64,000 nt of DNA from Megalopta genalis. Lineage: Eukaryota; Arthropoda; Insecta; Hymenoptera; Halictidae. Positions within the stretch are counted from its first letter, which is position 1. The number at the start of each line of letters is the position of its first letter. Below, piece by piece: positions 45,591 through 59,465 of the stretch. The notes beneath the pieces are model-generated. The model was not told where the DNA came from. It did not search any database and saw only the letters and a list, made by a program, of their open reading frames with translations. The stretch covers positions 49,593-113,592 of the forward strand of contig NW_027476971.1 of the NCBI RefSeq assembly GCF_051020955.1, given 5' to 3'. The translations under genes and the position numbers were made by a program.

Positions 45591-48500
45591 GCATGATTTG
45601 AAGCTTATTCGCTTCTTGAAAATCGCATATTTCGCACGAACTTGAGTAGAAATCGTGTGTTTCGAATGATATTGAAGACAAATCGTTTGTTTCGCGTGAA
45701 TTTGGGGCTAAATCGTGTAATTCGCATGAATTTGAAGCTAAATTGTTCATTTCGCATGATTTGAAGCTTATTCGTTTCTTGAAAATCGCGTATTTCGCAC
45801 GAACTTGAGTCGAAATCGTGTATTTCGCACGAAATTGACGCTAAATCGTCTGTTTAGCGTGGATTTGAGGCTAAATCGTGTAATTCTCATGAATTTGAAG
45901 CTAAAATGCACATTTCGCATGAATTTGACCTAAATCGTTTGTTGAAAATCGCTATTTTGCATGAATTTGAATCGAAATCGTGTGTTTCGCATGAATTTGA
46001 AGCTAAATTGTTCATTTCGCATGATTTGAAGCTTATTCGTTTCTTGAAAATCGCGTATTTCGCATGAACTTGATTCGGAAATCGTGTATTTCGCATGAAA
46101 TTGGCGCTAAATCGTTTGATTCGCTTGGATTTGAAGCTATATCATGTAATTCGCATGAATTTTAAAGCTAAAATGTTCATTTCGCATGTATTTGAAATAA
46201 ATCGTTCTTGAAAATCGCTATTTTGCACGAATTTGAATCGATATCGTGTGTTTCGCATGATATTGTAGTTAAATCGTTTGTGTCGCGTGGATTTAAAGCT
46301 AATTCGTGTATTTCCCATGAATTTGAATCTAAATTGTTCATTCCGCATGATTTGAAGCTTATTCATCTCTTGAAAATCGCGTATTTCGCACGAACGTGAG
46401 TCGAAATCGTGTGTTTCGCATGATATTGAAGATAAATCGTTTGTTTCGCGGGAATTTGAGGCTAAATCGTGTAATTCGCATGAATTTGAAGCTAAAATGA
46501 TCATTTCGCATGAATGCGAACTAAATCGTTGTTGAAAAACGCTATTTTGCACCAATTTGATTTCGAAATCTTGTGTTTCGCATGAATTTGAAGCTAAAAT
46601 GTTCATTTCGCATGAATTTGTTTGAGGCTAAATTGTTTGTTTGAGGCTAAATCGTGTAATTCGCATGAATTTGAAGCTAAATTGTTCATTTCGCATGATT
46701 TGAAGCTTATTCGTTTCTTGAAAATCGCGTGTTTCGCACGAACTTGATTCGAAATCGTGTATTTCGCTCGAAATTGACGCTAAATCGTTTGTTTAGCGTG
46801 GATTTGAGGCAAAATCGTGTAACTCGCATGAATTTGAAGCTAAAATGTTCATTTCGCATGAATTAGAACTAAATCGTTTGTTGAAAATCGCTCTTTTTTG
46901 CACGAATTTGAATCGAAATCATGTGTTTCGCATGAATTTGAAGCTAAATTGTTCATTTCGCATGATTTGAAGCTTATTCGTTTCTTGAAAATCGCATATA
47001 TCGCATGAACTTGATTCGAAATCGTGTATTTCGCATGAAATTGGGCTAAATCGTTTGATTCGCTTGGATTTGAAGCTATATCATGTAATTCGCATGAATT
47101 TTAAAGCTAAAATGTTCATTTCGCATGATTTGAAGCTTATTCGCTTCTTGAAAATCGCTATTTTGCACGAATTTGAATCGATATCGTGTGTTTCGCATGA
47201 TATTGTATTTAAATCGTTTGTATCGCGTGGATTTAGAGCTAATTCGTGTATTTCCCACGAATTTGAACCTAAATTGTTCATTTCGCATGATTTGAAGGTT
47301 ATTCGTTTCTTTAAAATCGCGTATTTCGCACGAATTTGAATCGATATCTTGTGTTTCGCATGATATTGTAGTTAAATCGTTTGTATCGCGTGGATTTAAA
47401 GCTAATTCGTGTATTTCCCATGAATTTGAACATAAATTGTTCATTTCGCATGATTTAAAGCTTATTCATCTGTTGAAAATCGCGTATTTCGCACGAACTT
47501 GAGTCGAAATCGTGTGTTTCGCATGATATTGAAGATAAATCGTTTGTTTCGCGTGGATTTACAGCTAATTCGTGTTTTTCTCATGAATTTGAAGCTAAAT
47601 TGTTCATTCGCATGATTTGAAGCTTATTCGTTTATTGAAAATCGCGTATTTCGCACGAACTTGAGTCGAAATCGTGTGTATCGAATGATATTGAAGACAA
47701 ATCGTTTGTTTCGCGTGAATTTGGGGCTAAATCGTGTAATTCGCATGAATTTGAAGCTAAATTGTACATTTCGCATGATTTGAAGCTTATTCGCTACTTG
47801 AAAATCGCGTATTTCGCACGAACTTGAGTCGAAATCGGGTGTTTCGATGATATTGAAGACAAATCGTTTGTTTCGCGTGAATTTGGGGCTAAATCGTGTA
47901 ATTCGCATGAATTTGAAGCTAAATTGTACATTTTGCATGATTTGAAGCTTATTCGCTTCTTGAAAATCGCATATTTCGCACGAACTTGAGTAGAAATCGT
48001 GTGTTTCGAATGATATTGAAGACAAATCGTTTGTTCGCGTGAATTTGGGGCTAAATCGTGTAATTCGCATGAATTTGAAGCTAAATTGTTCATTTCGCAT
48101 GATTTGAAGCTTATTCGTTTCTTGAAAATCGCGTATTTCGCACGAACTTGAGTCGAAATCGTGTATTTCGCACGAAATTGACGCTAAATCGTCTGTTTAG
48201 CGTGGATTTGAGGCTAAATCGTGTAATTCTCATGAATTTGAAGCTAAAATGCACATTTCGCATGAATTTGACCTAAATCGTTTGTTGAAAATCGCTATTT
48301 TGCATGAATTTGAATCGAAATCGTGTGTTTCGCATGAATTTGAAGCTAAATTGTTCATTTCGCATGATTTGAAGCTTATTCGTTTCTTGAAATCGCGTAT
48401 TTCGCATGAACTTGATTCGAAATCGTGTATTTAGCATGAAATTGGCGCTAAATCGTTTGATTCGCTTGGATTTGAAGCTATATCATGTAATTCGCATGAA

Positions 48501-51500
48501 TTTTAAAGCTAAAATGTTCATTTCGCATGATTTGAAGCTTATTCGTTTATTGAAAATCGCGTATTTCGCACGAATTTGAGTCGAAATCGTGAGTTTCGCA
48601 TGATATTGAAGATAAATCGTCTATTTAGCGTGGATTTGAGGCTAAATCGTGTAATTCGCATGAATTTGAAGCTAAAATGTTCATTTCGCATGAATTTGAA
48701 CTAAATCGTTTGTTGAAAATCGCTATTTTGCACGAATTTGAACCGACATCGTGTGTTTCGCATGAATTTGAAACTAAATTGTTCATTCGCATGATTTGAA
48801 GCTTATTCGTTTCTTGAAATCGCGTATATCGCATGAACTTGATTCGAAATCGTGTATTTCGCATGAAATTGGGGCTAAATCGTTTGATTCGCTTGGATTT
48901 GAAGCTATATCATGTAATTCGCATGAATTTTAAAGCTAAAATGTTCATTTCGCATGATTTGAAGCTTATTCGCTTCTTGAAAATCGCGTATTTCGCACGA
49001 ACTTGAGTCGAAATCGTGTGTTTCGAATGATATTGAAGACAAATCGTTTGTTTCGCGTGAATTTGGGGATAAATCGTGTAATTCGCATGAATTTGAAGCT
49101 AAATTGTTCATTTCGCATGATTTGAAGCTTATTCGTTTCTTGAAAATCGCGTATTTCGCATGAACTTGATTCGAAATCGTGTATTTCGCATGAAATTGGC
49201 GCTAAATCGTTTGATTCGCTTGGATTTGAAGCTATATCATGTAATTCGCATGAATTTTATAGCTAAAATGTTCATTTCGCATGTATTTGAAATAAATCGT
49301 TTCTTGAAAATCGCTATATTGCACGAATTTGAATCGATATCGTGTGTTTCGCATGATATTGTAGTTAAATCGTTTGTATCGCGTGGATTTAAAGCTAATT
49401 CGTGTTTTTCCCATGAATTTGAACCTAAATTGTTCATTTCGCATGTTTTGAAGCTTATTCATCTGTTGAAAATCGCGTATTTCGCCCGAACTTGAGTCGA
49501 AATCGTGTGTTTCGCATGATATTGAAGATAAATCGTTTGTTTCGCGTGGATTTACAGCTAATTCGTGTTTTTCTCATGAATTTGAAGCTAAATTGTTCAT
49601 TTCGCATGATTTGAAGCTTATTCGTTTATTGAAAATCGCGTATTTCGCACGAATTTGAGTCGAATCGTGTTTTTCGCATAATATTGAAGATAAATCGTTT
49701 GTTTAGCGTGGATTTGAGGCTAAATCGTGTAATTCGCATGAATTTGAAGCTAAATTGTTCATTTCGCATGATTTGAAGATTATTCGTTTCTTGAAAATCG
49801 CGTATTTCGCATGAACTTGATTCGAAATCGTGTATTTCGCGTGAAATTTGCGCTAAATCGTTTGATTCGCTTGGATTTGAAGCTATATCATGTAATTCGC
49901 ATGAATTTTAAAGCTAAAATGTTCATTTCGCATGATTTGAAGCTTATTCGCTTCTTGAAAATCGCGTATATCGCACGAACTTGAGTCGAAATCGTGTGTT
50001 TCGCATGATATTGTATTTAAATCGTTTGTGTCGCGTGGATTTAGAGCTAATTCGTGTATTTCCCACGAATTTGAACCTAAATTGTTCATTTCGCATGATT
50101 TGAAGGTTATTCGTTTCTTGAAAATCGCGTATTTCGCACGAATTTGAATCGATATCTTGTGTTTCGCATGATATTGTAGTTAAATCGTTTGTATCGCGTG
50201 GATTTAAAGCTAATTCGTGTATTTCCCATGAATTTGAACATAAATTGTTCATTTCGCATGATTTGAAGCTTATTCATCTGTTGAAAATCGCGTATTTCGC
50301 ACGAACTTGAGTCGAAATCGTGTATTTTGCATGAAAGTGGCGCTAAATCGTTTGTTTCGCTTGATTTGAAGCTATATCATGTAATTCGCATGAATTTTAA
50401 AGCTAAAATGTTCATTTCGCATGATTTGAAGCTTATTCGTTTATTGAAAATCGCGTATTTCGCACGAATTTGAGTCGAAATCGTGTGTTTCGCATGATAT
50501 TGAAGATAAATCGTCTGTTTAGCGTTGATTTGAGGCTAAATCGTGTAATTCGCATGAATTTGAAGCTAAAATGTTCATTTCGCATGAATTTGAACTAAAT
50601 CGTTTGTTGAAAATCGCTATTTTGCACGAATTTGAACCGACATCGTGTGTTCGCATGAATTTGAAACTAAATTGTTCATTTCGCATGATTTGAAGCTTAT
50701 TCGTTTCTTGAAAATCGCGTATATCGCATGAACTTGATTCGAAATCGTGTATTTCGCATGAAATTGGGGCTAAATCGTTTGATTCGGCTTGCATTTGAAG
50801 CTATATCATGTAATTCGCATGAATTTTAAAGCTAAAATGTTCATTTCGCATGATTTGAAGCTTATTCGCTTCTTGAATATCGCGTATTTCGCACGAACTT
50901 GAGTCGAAATCGTGTGTTTCGAATGATATTGAAGACAAATCGTTTGTTTCGCGTGAATTGGGGATAAATCATGTAATTCGCATGAATTTTATAGCTAAAA
51001 TGTTCATTTCGCATGTATTTGAAATAAATCGTTTCTTGAAAATCGCTATTTGCACGAATTTGAATCGATATCGTGTGTTCGCATGATATTGTAGTTAAAT
51101 CGTTTGTATCGCGTGGATTTAAAGCTAGTTCGTGTATTTCCCATGAATTTGAACCTAAATTGTTCATTTCGCATGATTTGAAGCTTATTCGTTTCTTGAA
51201 AATCGCGTATTTCGCACGAATTTGAATCGATATCGTGTGTTTCGCATGATATTGTAGTTAAATCGTTTGTATCGCGTGGATTTAAAGCTAATTCGTGTAT
51301 TCCCCATGAATTTGAACCTAAATTGTTCATTTCGCATGTTTTGAAGCTTATTCATCTGTTGAAAATCGCGTATTTCGCACGAACTTGAGTCGAAATCGTG
51401 TGTTTCGCATGATATTGAAGATAAATCGTTTGTTTCGCGTGGATTTACAGCTAATTCGTGTTTTTCTCATGAATTTGAAGCTAAATTGTTCATTTCGCAT

Positions 51501-54500
51501 GATTTGAAGCTTATTCGTTTATTGAAAATCGCGTATTTCGCACGAATTTGAGTCGAAATCGTGTTTTTCGCATAATATTGAAGATAAATCGTTTGTTTCG
51601 CGGGAATTTGTGGCTAAATCGTGTAATTCGCATGAATTTGAAGCTAAAATGATCATTTCGCACGAATGTGAACTAAATCGTTTGTTGAAAATCGCTATTT
51701 TGCACGAATTTGATTCGAAATCTTGTGTTTCGCATGAATTTGAAGATAAAATGTTCATTTCGCATGAATTTGTTTGAGGCTAAATCGTTTGTTTGAGGCT
51801 AAATCGTGTAATTCGCATGAATTTGAAGCTAAATTGTTCATTTCGCATGATTTGAAGCTTATTCGTTTCTTGAAAATCGCGTATTTCGCACGAACTTGAG
51901 TCGAAATCGTGTATTTCGCACGAAATTGTCGCTAAATCGTTTGTTTGGCGTGGATTTGAGGCTAAATCGTGTAATTCGCATGAATTTGAAGCTAAAATGT
52001 TCATTTCGCATGAATTTGAACTAAATCGTTTGTTGAAAATCGCTATTTTGCACGAATTTGAATCGAAATCGTGTGTTTCGCATGAATTTGAAGCTAAATT
52101 GTTCATTTCGCATGATTTGAAGCTTATTCGTTCCTTGAAAATCGCGTATTTCGCATGAACTTGATTCGAAATCGTGTATTTCGCATGAAATTTGCGCTAA
52201 ATCGTTTGATTCGCTTGGATTTGAAGCTATATCATGTAATTCGCATGAATTTTAAGCTAAAATGTTCATTTCGCATGATTTGAAGCTTATTCGCTTCTTG
52301 AAATCGCGTATTTCGCACGAACTTGAGTCGAAATCGTGTGTTTCGCATGATATTGTATTTAATCGTTTGTGTCGCGTGGATTTAGAGCTAATTCGTGTAT
52401 TTCCCACGAATTTGAACCTAAATTGTTCATTTCGCATGATTTGAAGGTTATTCGTTTCTTGAAAATCGCGTATTTCGCACGAATTTGAATCGATATCTTG
52501 TGTTTCGCATGATATTGTAGTTAAATCGTTTGTATCGCGTGGATTAAAGCTAATTCGTGTATTTCCCATGAATTTGAACATAAATTGTTCATTTCACATG
52601 ATTTGAAGCTTATTCATCTGTTGAAAATCGCGTATTTCGCACGAACTTGAGTCGAAATCGTGTGTTTCGCATGATATTGAAGATAAATCGTTTGTTTCGC
52701 GTGGATCTACAGCTAATTCGTGTAATTCGCATGAATTTGAAGTTAAATTGTTCATTTCGCATGATTTGAAGCTTATCCGTTTCTTGAAAATCGCGTATTT
52801 TGCACGAACTTGAGTCGAAATCGTGTATTTCGCACGAAATTGACGCTAAATCGTTTGTTTAGCGTGGACTTGAGGCTAAATCGTGTAATTCGCATGAATT
52901 TGAAGCTAAAATGATCATTTCGCATGAATGTGAACTGAATCGTTTGTTGAAAATCGCTATTTTGCACGAACTTGAGTCGAAATCGTGTGTTTCGAATGAT
53001 ATTGAAGACAAATCGTTTGTTTAGCGTGAATGTGGGGCTATATCGTGTAATTCGCATGAATTTGAAGCTAAATTGTTCATTTCGCATGATTTGAAGCTTA
53101 TTCGTTTCTTGAAAATCGCGTATATCGCATGAACTTTATTCGAAATCGTGTATTTCGCATGAAAATTGGGGCTAAATCGTTTGATTCGCTTGGATTTGAA
53201 GCTATATCATGTAATTCGCATGAATTTTATAGCTAAAATGTTCATTTCGCATGTATTTGAAATAAATCGTTTCTTGAAAATCGCTATTTTGCACGAATTT
53301 GAATCGATATCGTGTGTTTCGCATGATATTGTAGTTAAATCGTTTGTATCGCGTGGATTAAAGCTAATTAGTGTATTTCCCATGAATTTGAACCTAAATT
53401 GTTCATTTTGCATGATTTGAAGCTTATTCGTTTGTTGAAAATCGCTATTTTGCACGAATTTGATTCGAAATCTTGTGTTTCGCATGAATTTGAAGCTAAA
53501 ATGTTCATTTCGCATGAATTTGTTTGAGGCTAAATCGTTTGTTTGAGGCTAAATCGTGTAATTCGCATGAATTTGAAGCTAAATTGTTCATTCGCATGAT
53601 TTGAAGCTTATTCGTTTCTTGAAAATCGCGTATTTCGCACGAACTTGAGTCGAAATCGTGTATTTCGCACGAAATTGACGCTAAATCGTTTGTTTAGCGT
53701 GGATTTGAGGCTAAATCGTGTAATTCGCATGAATTTGAAGCTAAAATGTTCATTTCGCATGAATTTGAAGTAAATCGTTTGTTGAAAATCGCTATTTTGC
53801 ACGAATTTTGAATCGAAATCGTGTGTTTCGCATGAATTTGAAGCTAAATTGTTCATTTCGCATGATTTGAATCTTATTCGTTTCTTGAAAATCGCGTGTA
53901 TCGCATGAACTTGATTCGAAATCGTGTATTTCGCATGAAATTGGCGCTAAATCGTTTGATTCGCTTGGATTTGAAGCTATATCATGTAATTCGCATGAAT
54001 TTTAAAGCTAAAAAGTTCATTTCGCATGATTTGAAGCTTATTCGCTTCTTGAAAAACGCGTATTTCGCACGAACTTGAGTCGAAATCGTGTGTTTCGAAT
54101 GATATTGAAGACAAATCGTTTGATTCGCGTGAATTTGGGGCTAATTCGTGTAATTCGCATGAATTTGAAGCTAAATTGTTCATTTCGCATGATTTGAAGC
54201 TTATTAGTTTCTTGAAAATCGCGTATTTCGCATGAACTTGATTCGAAATCGTGTATTTCGCATGAAATTGGCGCTAAATCGTTTGATTCGCTTGGATTTG
54301 AAGCTATATCATGTAATTCGCATGAATTTTATAGTTAAAATGTTCATTCGCATGTATTTGAAATAAATCGTTTCTTGAAAATCGCTATTTTGCACGAATT
54401 TTAATTGATATCGTGTGTTTCGCATGATATTGTAGTTAAGTCGTTTGTATCGCGTGGATTTAAAGCTAATTCGTGTATTTCCCATGAATTTGAACCTAAA

Positions 54501-57500
54501 TTGTTCATTTCGCATGATTTGAAGCTTATTCATCTGTTGAAAATCGCGTATTTCGCACGAACTTGAGTCGAAATCGTGTGTTTCGCATGATATTGAAGAT
54601 AAATCGTTTGTTTCGCGTGGATTTACAGCTAATTCGTGTTTTTCTCATGAATTTGAAGCTAAATTGTTCATTTCGCATGATTTGAAGCTTATTCGTTTAT
54701 TGAAAATCGCGTAATTTCGCACGAATTTGAGTCGAAATCGTGTTTTTCGCATGATATTGACGATAAATCGTTTGTTTAGCGTGGATTTGAGGCTAAATCG
54801 TGTAATACGCATGAATTTGAAGCTAAAATGTTCATTTCGCATGAATATGAACTAAATCGTTTGTTGAAAATCGCTATTTTGCACGAATTTGAATCGGAAT
54901 CGTGTGTTTCGCATGAATTTGAAGCTAAAATGTTCATTTCGCATGATTTGAAGCTTATTCGTTTCTTGAAAATCGCGTATTTCGCATGGAACTTGATTCG
55001 AAATCGTGTATTTCGCATGAAATTGCGCTAAATCGTTTGATTCGCTTGGATTTGAAGCTATATCATGTAATTCGCATGAATTTTAAAGCTAAAATGTTCA
55101 TTTCGCATGATTTGAAGCTTATTCGTTTATTCAAAATCGCGTATTTCGCACGAATTGAGTCGAATCGTGTGTTACGCATGATATTGAAGATAAATCGTTT
55201 GTTTAGCGTGGATTTGAGGCTAAATCGTGTAATTCGCATGAATTTGAAGCTAAATGTTCATTTCGCATGAATTTGAACTAAATCGTTTGTTGAAAATCGC
55301 TATTTTGCACGAATTTGAACCGAAATCGTGTGTTTCGCATGAATTTGAAACTAAATTGTTCATTTCGCATGATTTGAAGCTTATTCGTTTCTTGAAAATC
55401 GCGTATATCGCATGAACTTGATTCGAAATCGTGTATTTCGCATGAAATTGGGGCTAAATCGTTTGATTCGCTTGGATTTGAAGCTATATCATGTAATTCG
55501 CATGAATTTTAAAGCTAAAATGTTCATTTCGCATGATTTGAAGCTTATTCGCTTCTTGAAAATCGCGTATTTCGCACGAACTTGAGTCGAAATCGTGTGT
55601 TTCGAATGATATTGAAGACAAATCGTTTGTTTCGCGTGAATTTGGTGATAAATCGTGTAATTCGCATGAATTTGAAGCTAAATTGTTCATTTCGCATGAT
55701 TTGAAGCTATTCGTTTCTTGAAAATCGCGTATTTCGCATGAACTTGATTCGAAATCGTGTATTTCGCATGAAATTGGCGCTAAATAGATTGATTCGCTTG
55801 GATTTGAAGCTATATCATGTAATTCGCATGAATTTTATAGCTAAAATGTTCATTTCGCATGTATTTGAAATAAATCGTTTCTTGAAAATCGCTATTTTGC
55901 ACGAATTTGAATCGATATCGTGTGTTTCGCATGATATTGTAGTTAAATCGTTTGTATCGCGTGGATTTAAAGCTAATTCGTGTATTTCCCATGAATTTGA
56001 ACCTAAATTGTTCATTTCGCATGATTTGAAGCTTATTCGTTTCTTGAAAATCGCGTATTTCGCACGAATTTGAATCGATATCGTGTGTTTCGCATGATAT
56101 TGTAGTTAAATCGTTTGTATCGCGTGGATTTAAAGCTAATTCGTGTATTTCCCATGAATTTGAACCTAAATTGTTCATTTCGCATGTTTTTGAAGCTTAT
56201 TCATCTGTTGAAAATCGCGTATTTCGCACGAACTTGAGTCGAAATCGTGTGTTTCGCATGATATTGAAGATAAATCGTTTGTTTCGCGTGGATTTACAGC
56301 TAATTCGTGTTTTTCTCATGAATTTGAAGCTAAATTGTTCATTTCGCATGATTTGAAGCTTATTCGTTTATTGAAAATCGCGTATTTCGCACGAATTTGA
56401 GTCGAAATCGTGTTTTTCGCATAATATTGAAGATAAATCGTTTGTTTCGCGGGAATTTGTGGCTAAATCGTGTAATTCGCATGAATTTGAAGCTAAAATG
56501 ATCATTTCGCACGAATGTGAACTAAATCGTTTGTTGAAAATCGCTATTTTGCACGAATTTGATTCGAAATCGTGTGTTTCGCATGAATTTGAAGCTAAAT
56601 TGTTCATTTCGCATGATTTGAAGCTTATTCGTTTCTTGAAAATCGCGTATTTCGCATGAACTTGATTCGAAATCGTGTATTTCGCATGAAATTGGCGCTA
56701 AATCGTTTGATTCGCTTGGATTTGAAGCTATATCATGTAATTCGCATGAATTTTAAAGCTAAAATGTTCATTTCGCATGATTTGAAGCTTATTCGCTTCT
56801 TGAAAATCGCGTATTTCGCACGAATTTGAGTCGAAATCGTGTGTTTCGCATGAAATTGGCGCTAAATCGTTCGATTCGCTTGGATTTGAAGCTATATCAT
56901 GTAATTCGCATGAATTTTAAAGCTAAAATGTTCATTTCGCATGTATTTGAAATAAATCGTTTCTTGAAAATCGCTATTTGCACGAATTTGAATCGATATC
57001 GTGTGTTTCGCATGATATTGTAGTTAAATCGTTTGTATCGCGTGGATTTAAAGCTAATTCGTGTATTTCCCATGAATTTGAACCTAAATTGTTCATTTCG
57101 CATGATTTGAAGTTTATTCATCTCTTGAAATCGTGTATTTCGCACGACTTGAGTCGAAATCGTGTGTTTCGCATGATATTGAAGATAAATCGTTTGTTTC
57201 GCGTGGATTTACAGCTAATTCGTATATTTCTCATGAATTTGTAGCTAAATTGTTCATTTCGCATGATTTGAAGCTTATTCGTTTATTGAAAATCGCGCAT
57301 TTCGAACGAATTTGAGTCGAAATCGTGTGTTTCGCATGATATTGAAGATAAATCGTTTGTTTCGTGGGAATTTGAGGCTAAATCGTGTAATTCGCATGAA
57401 TTTGAAGCTAAAATGATCATTTCGCATGAATGTGAACTAAATCGTTTGTTGAAAAATCGCTATTTTGCACGAATTTGATTCGAAATCTTGTGTTTCGCAT

Positions 57501-59465
57501 GAATTTGAAGCTAAAATGTCATTTCGCATGAATTTGTTTGAGGCTAAATCGTTTGTTTGAGGTTAAATCGTGTAATTCGCATGAATTTGAAGCTAAATTG
57601 TTCATTTCGCATGATTTGAAGCTTATTCGTTTGTTGAAAATCGCGTATTTCGCACGAACTTGAGTCGAAATCGTGTATTTCGCACGAAATAGACGCTAAA
57701 TCGTTTGTTTAGCGTGGATTTGAGGCTAAATCGTGTAATTCGCATGAATTTGAAGCTAAAATGTTCATTCGCATGAATTTGAAGTAAATCGTTTGTTGAA
57801 AATCGCTATTTTGCACGAATTTGAATCGAAATCGTGTGTTTCGCATGAATTTGAAGCTAAATTGTTCATTTCGCATGATTTGAAGCTTATTCGTTTCTTG
57901 AAAATCCCGTATTTCGCATGAACTTGATTCGAAATCGTGTATTTCGCATGAAATTGGAGCTAAATCGTTTGATTCGCTTGGATTTGAAGCTATATCATGT
58001 AATTCACATGAATTTTAAAGCTAAAATGTTCATTTCGCATGTATTTGAAATAAATTGTTTCTTGAAATCGCTATTTTGCATGAATTTGAATCGATATCGT
58101 GTGTTACGCATGATATTGTAGTTAAATCGTTTGTATCGCGTGGATTTAAAGCTAATTCGTGTATTTTCCATGAATTTGAACCTAAATTGTTCATTTCGCA
58201 TGATTTGAAGCTTATTCATCTCTTGAAAATCGCGTATTTCGCACGAACTTGAGTCGAAATCGTGTGTTTCGCATGATATTGAAGATAAAATCGTTTGTTT
58301 CGCGTGGATTTACAGCTAATTCGTGTATTTCTCATGAATTTGAAGCTAAATTGTTCATTTCGCATGATTTGAAGCTTATTCGTTTATTCAAAATCGCGCA
58401 TTTCGCACGAATTTGAGTCGAAATCGTGTATTTCGCATGATATTGAAGATAAATCGTTTGTTTCGCGGGAATTTGAGGCAAAATCGTGTAATTTGCATGA
58501 ATTTGAAGCTAAAATGATCATTTCGCATGAATGTGAACTAAATCGTTTGTTGAAAATCGCTATTTTGCACGAATTTGATTCGAAATCTTGTGTTTCGCAT
58601 GAATTTGAAGCTAAAATGTTCATTTCGCATGAGTTTGTTTGAGGCTAAATCGTTTGTTTGTGGCTAAATCGTGTAATTCGCATGAATTTGAAGCTAAATT
58701 GTTCATTTCGCATGATTTGAAGCTTATTCGTTTCTTGAAAATCGCGTATTTCGCACGAACTTGAGTCGAAATCGTGTATTTCGCACGAAATTGACGCTAA
58801 ATCGTTTGTTTAGCGTGGATTTGAGGCTAAATCGTGTAATTCGCATGAATTTGAAGCTAAAATGTTCATTTCGCATGAATTTGAACTAAATCGTTTGTTG
58901 GAAATCGCTATTTTGCACGAATTTGAATCGAAATCGTGTGTTTCGCATGAATTTGAAGCTAAATTGTTCATTTCGCATGATTTGAAGCTTATTCGATTCT
59001 TGAAAATCGCGTATTTCGCATGAACTTGATTCAAAATCGTGTATTTCGCATGAAATTGGCGCTAAATCGTTTGATTCGCTTGGATTTGAAGCTATATCAT
59101 GTAATTCGCATGAATTTTAAAGCTAAAATGTTCATTTCGCATGATTTGAAGCTTATTCGCTTCTTGAAAATCGCGTATTTCGCACGAACTTGAGTCGAAT
59201 CGTGTGTTTCGAATGATATTGAAGACAAATCGTTTGTTTCGCGTTAATTTGGGGCTAAATCGTGTAATTCGCATGAATTTGAAGCTAAATTGTTCATTTC
59301 GCATGATTTGAAGCTTATTCGTTTCTTGAAAATCGCGTATGTCGCATGAACTTGATTCGAAATCGTGTATTTCGCATGAAATTGGCGCTAAATCGTTTGA
59401 TTCGCTTCGATTTGAAGCTATATCATGTAATTCGCATGAATTTTAACGCTAAAATGTTCATTTCG

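Larger units (their letters stand above)
20416..59465. repeat. Satellite B, main array (163-bp repeat)
   Basis: A tandem array of about 39 kb, near 240 unit-equivalents. A clean unit is 21229-21391. It divides into modules of 43, 31, 30, 30 and 29 bp (starts 21229, 21272, 21303, 21333, 21363), sharing a GCTAAATCG...TTCGCATGAATTTGAA skeleton with satellite A. The first module has about 13 extra bases around TTGAAAATCGCG. Each unit carries AAGCTT once. Subtypes differ in the second to fourth modules: one has TTCGAATGATATTGAAGAC, another TTCGCATGATATTGTAGTT with TTTCCCATGAATTTGAACC, another AAAATCGCTATTTTGCACG. Open frames of 60-210 codons on both strands are repeat artefacts. I see no gene or RNA gene in this stretch. 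Confidence 0.95.

Noticed and set aside
20416..59465. Open frames of 102 or so codons repeated every 163 bp on the minus strand
   Set aside because: They are the same two-unit window of satellite B read again and again; 163 is not a multiple of three, so each ends after about two units.
20416..59465. CENP-B box or heat-shock element in the satellite modules
   Set aside because: TTCG and CGGGAA pieces occur but not in the 17-bp CENP-B box arrangement. TTCGCATGAA has four bases between TTC and GAA, where a heat-shock element needs two.
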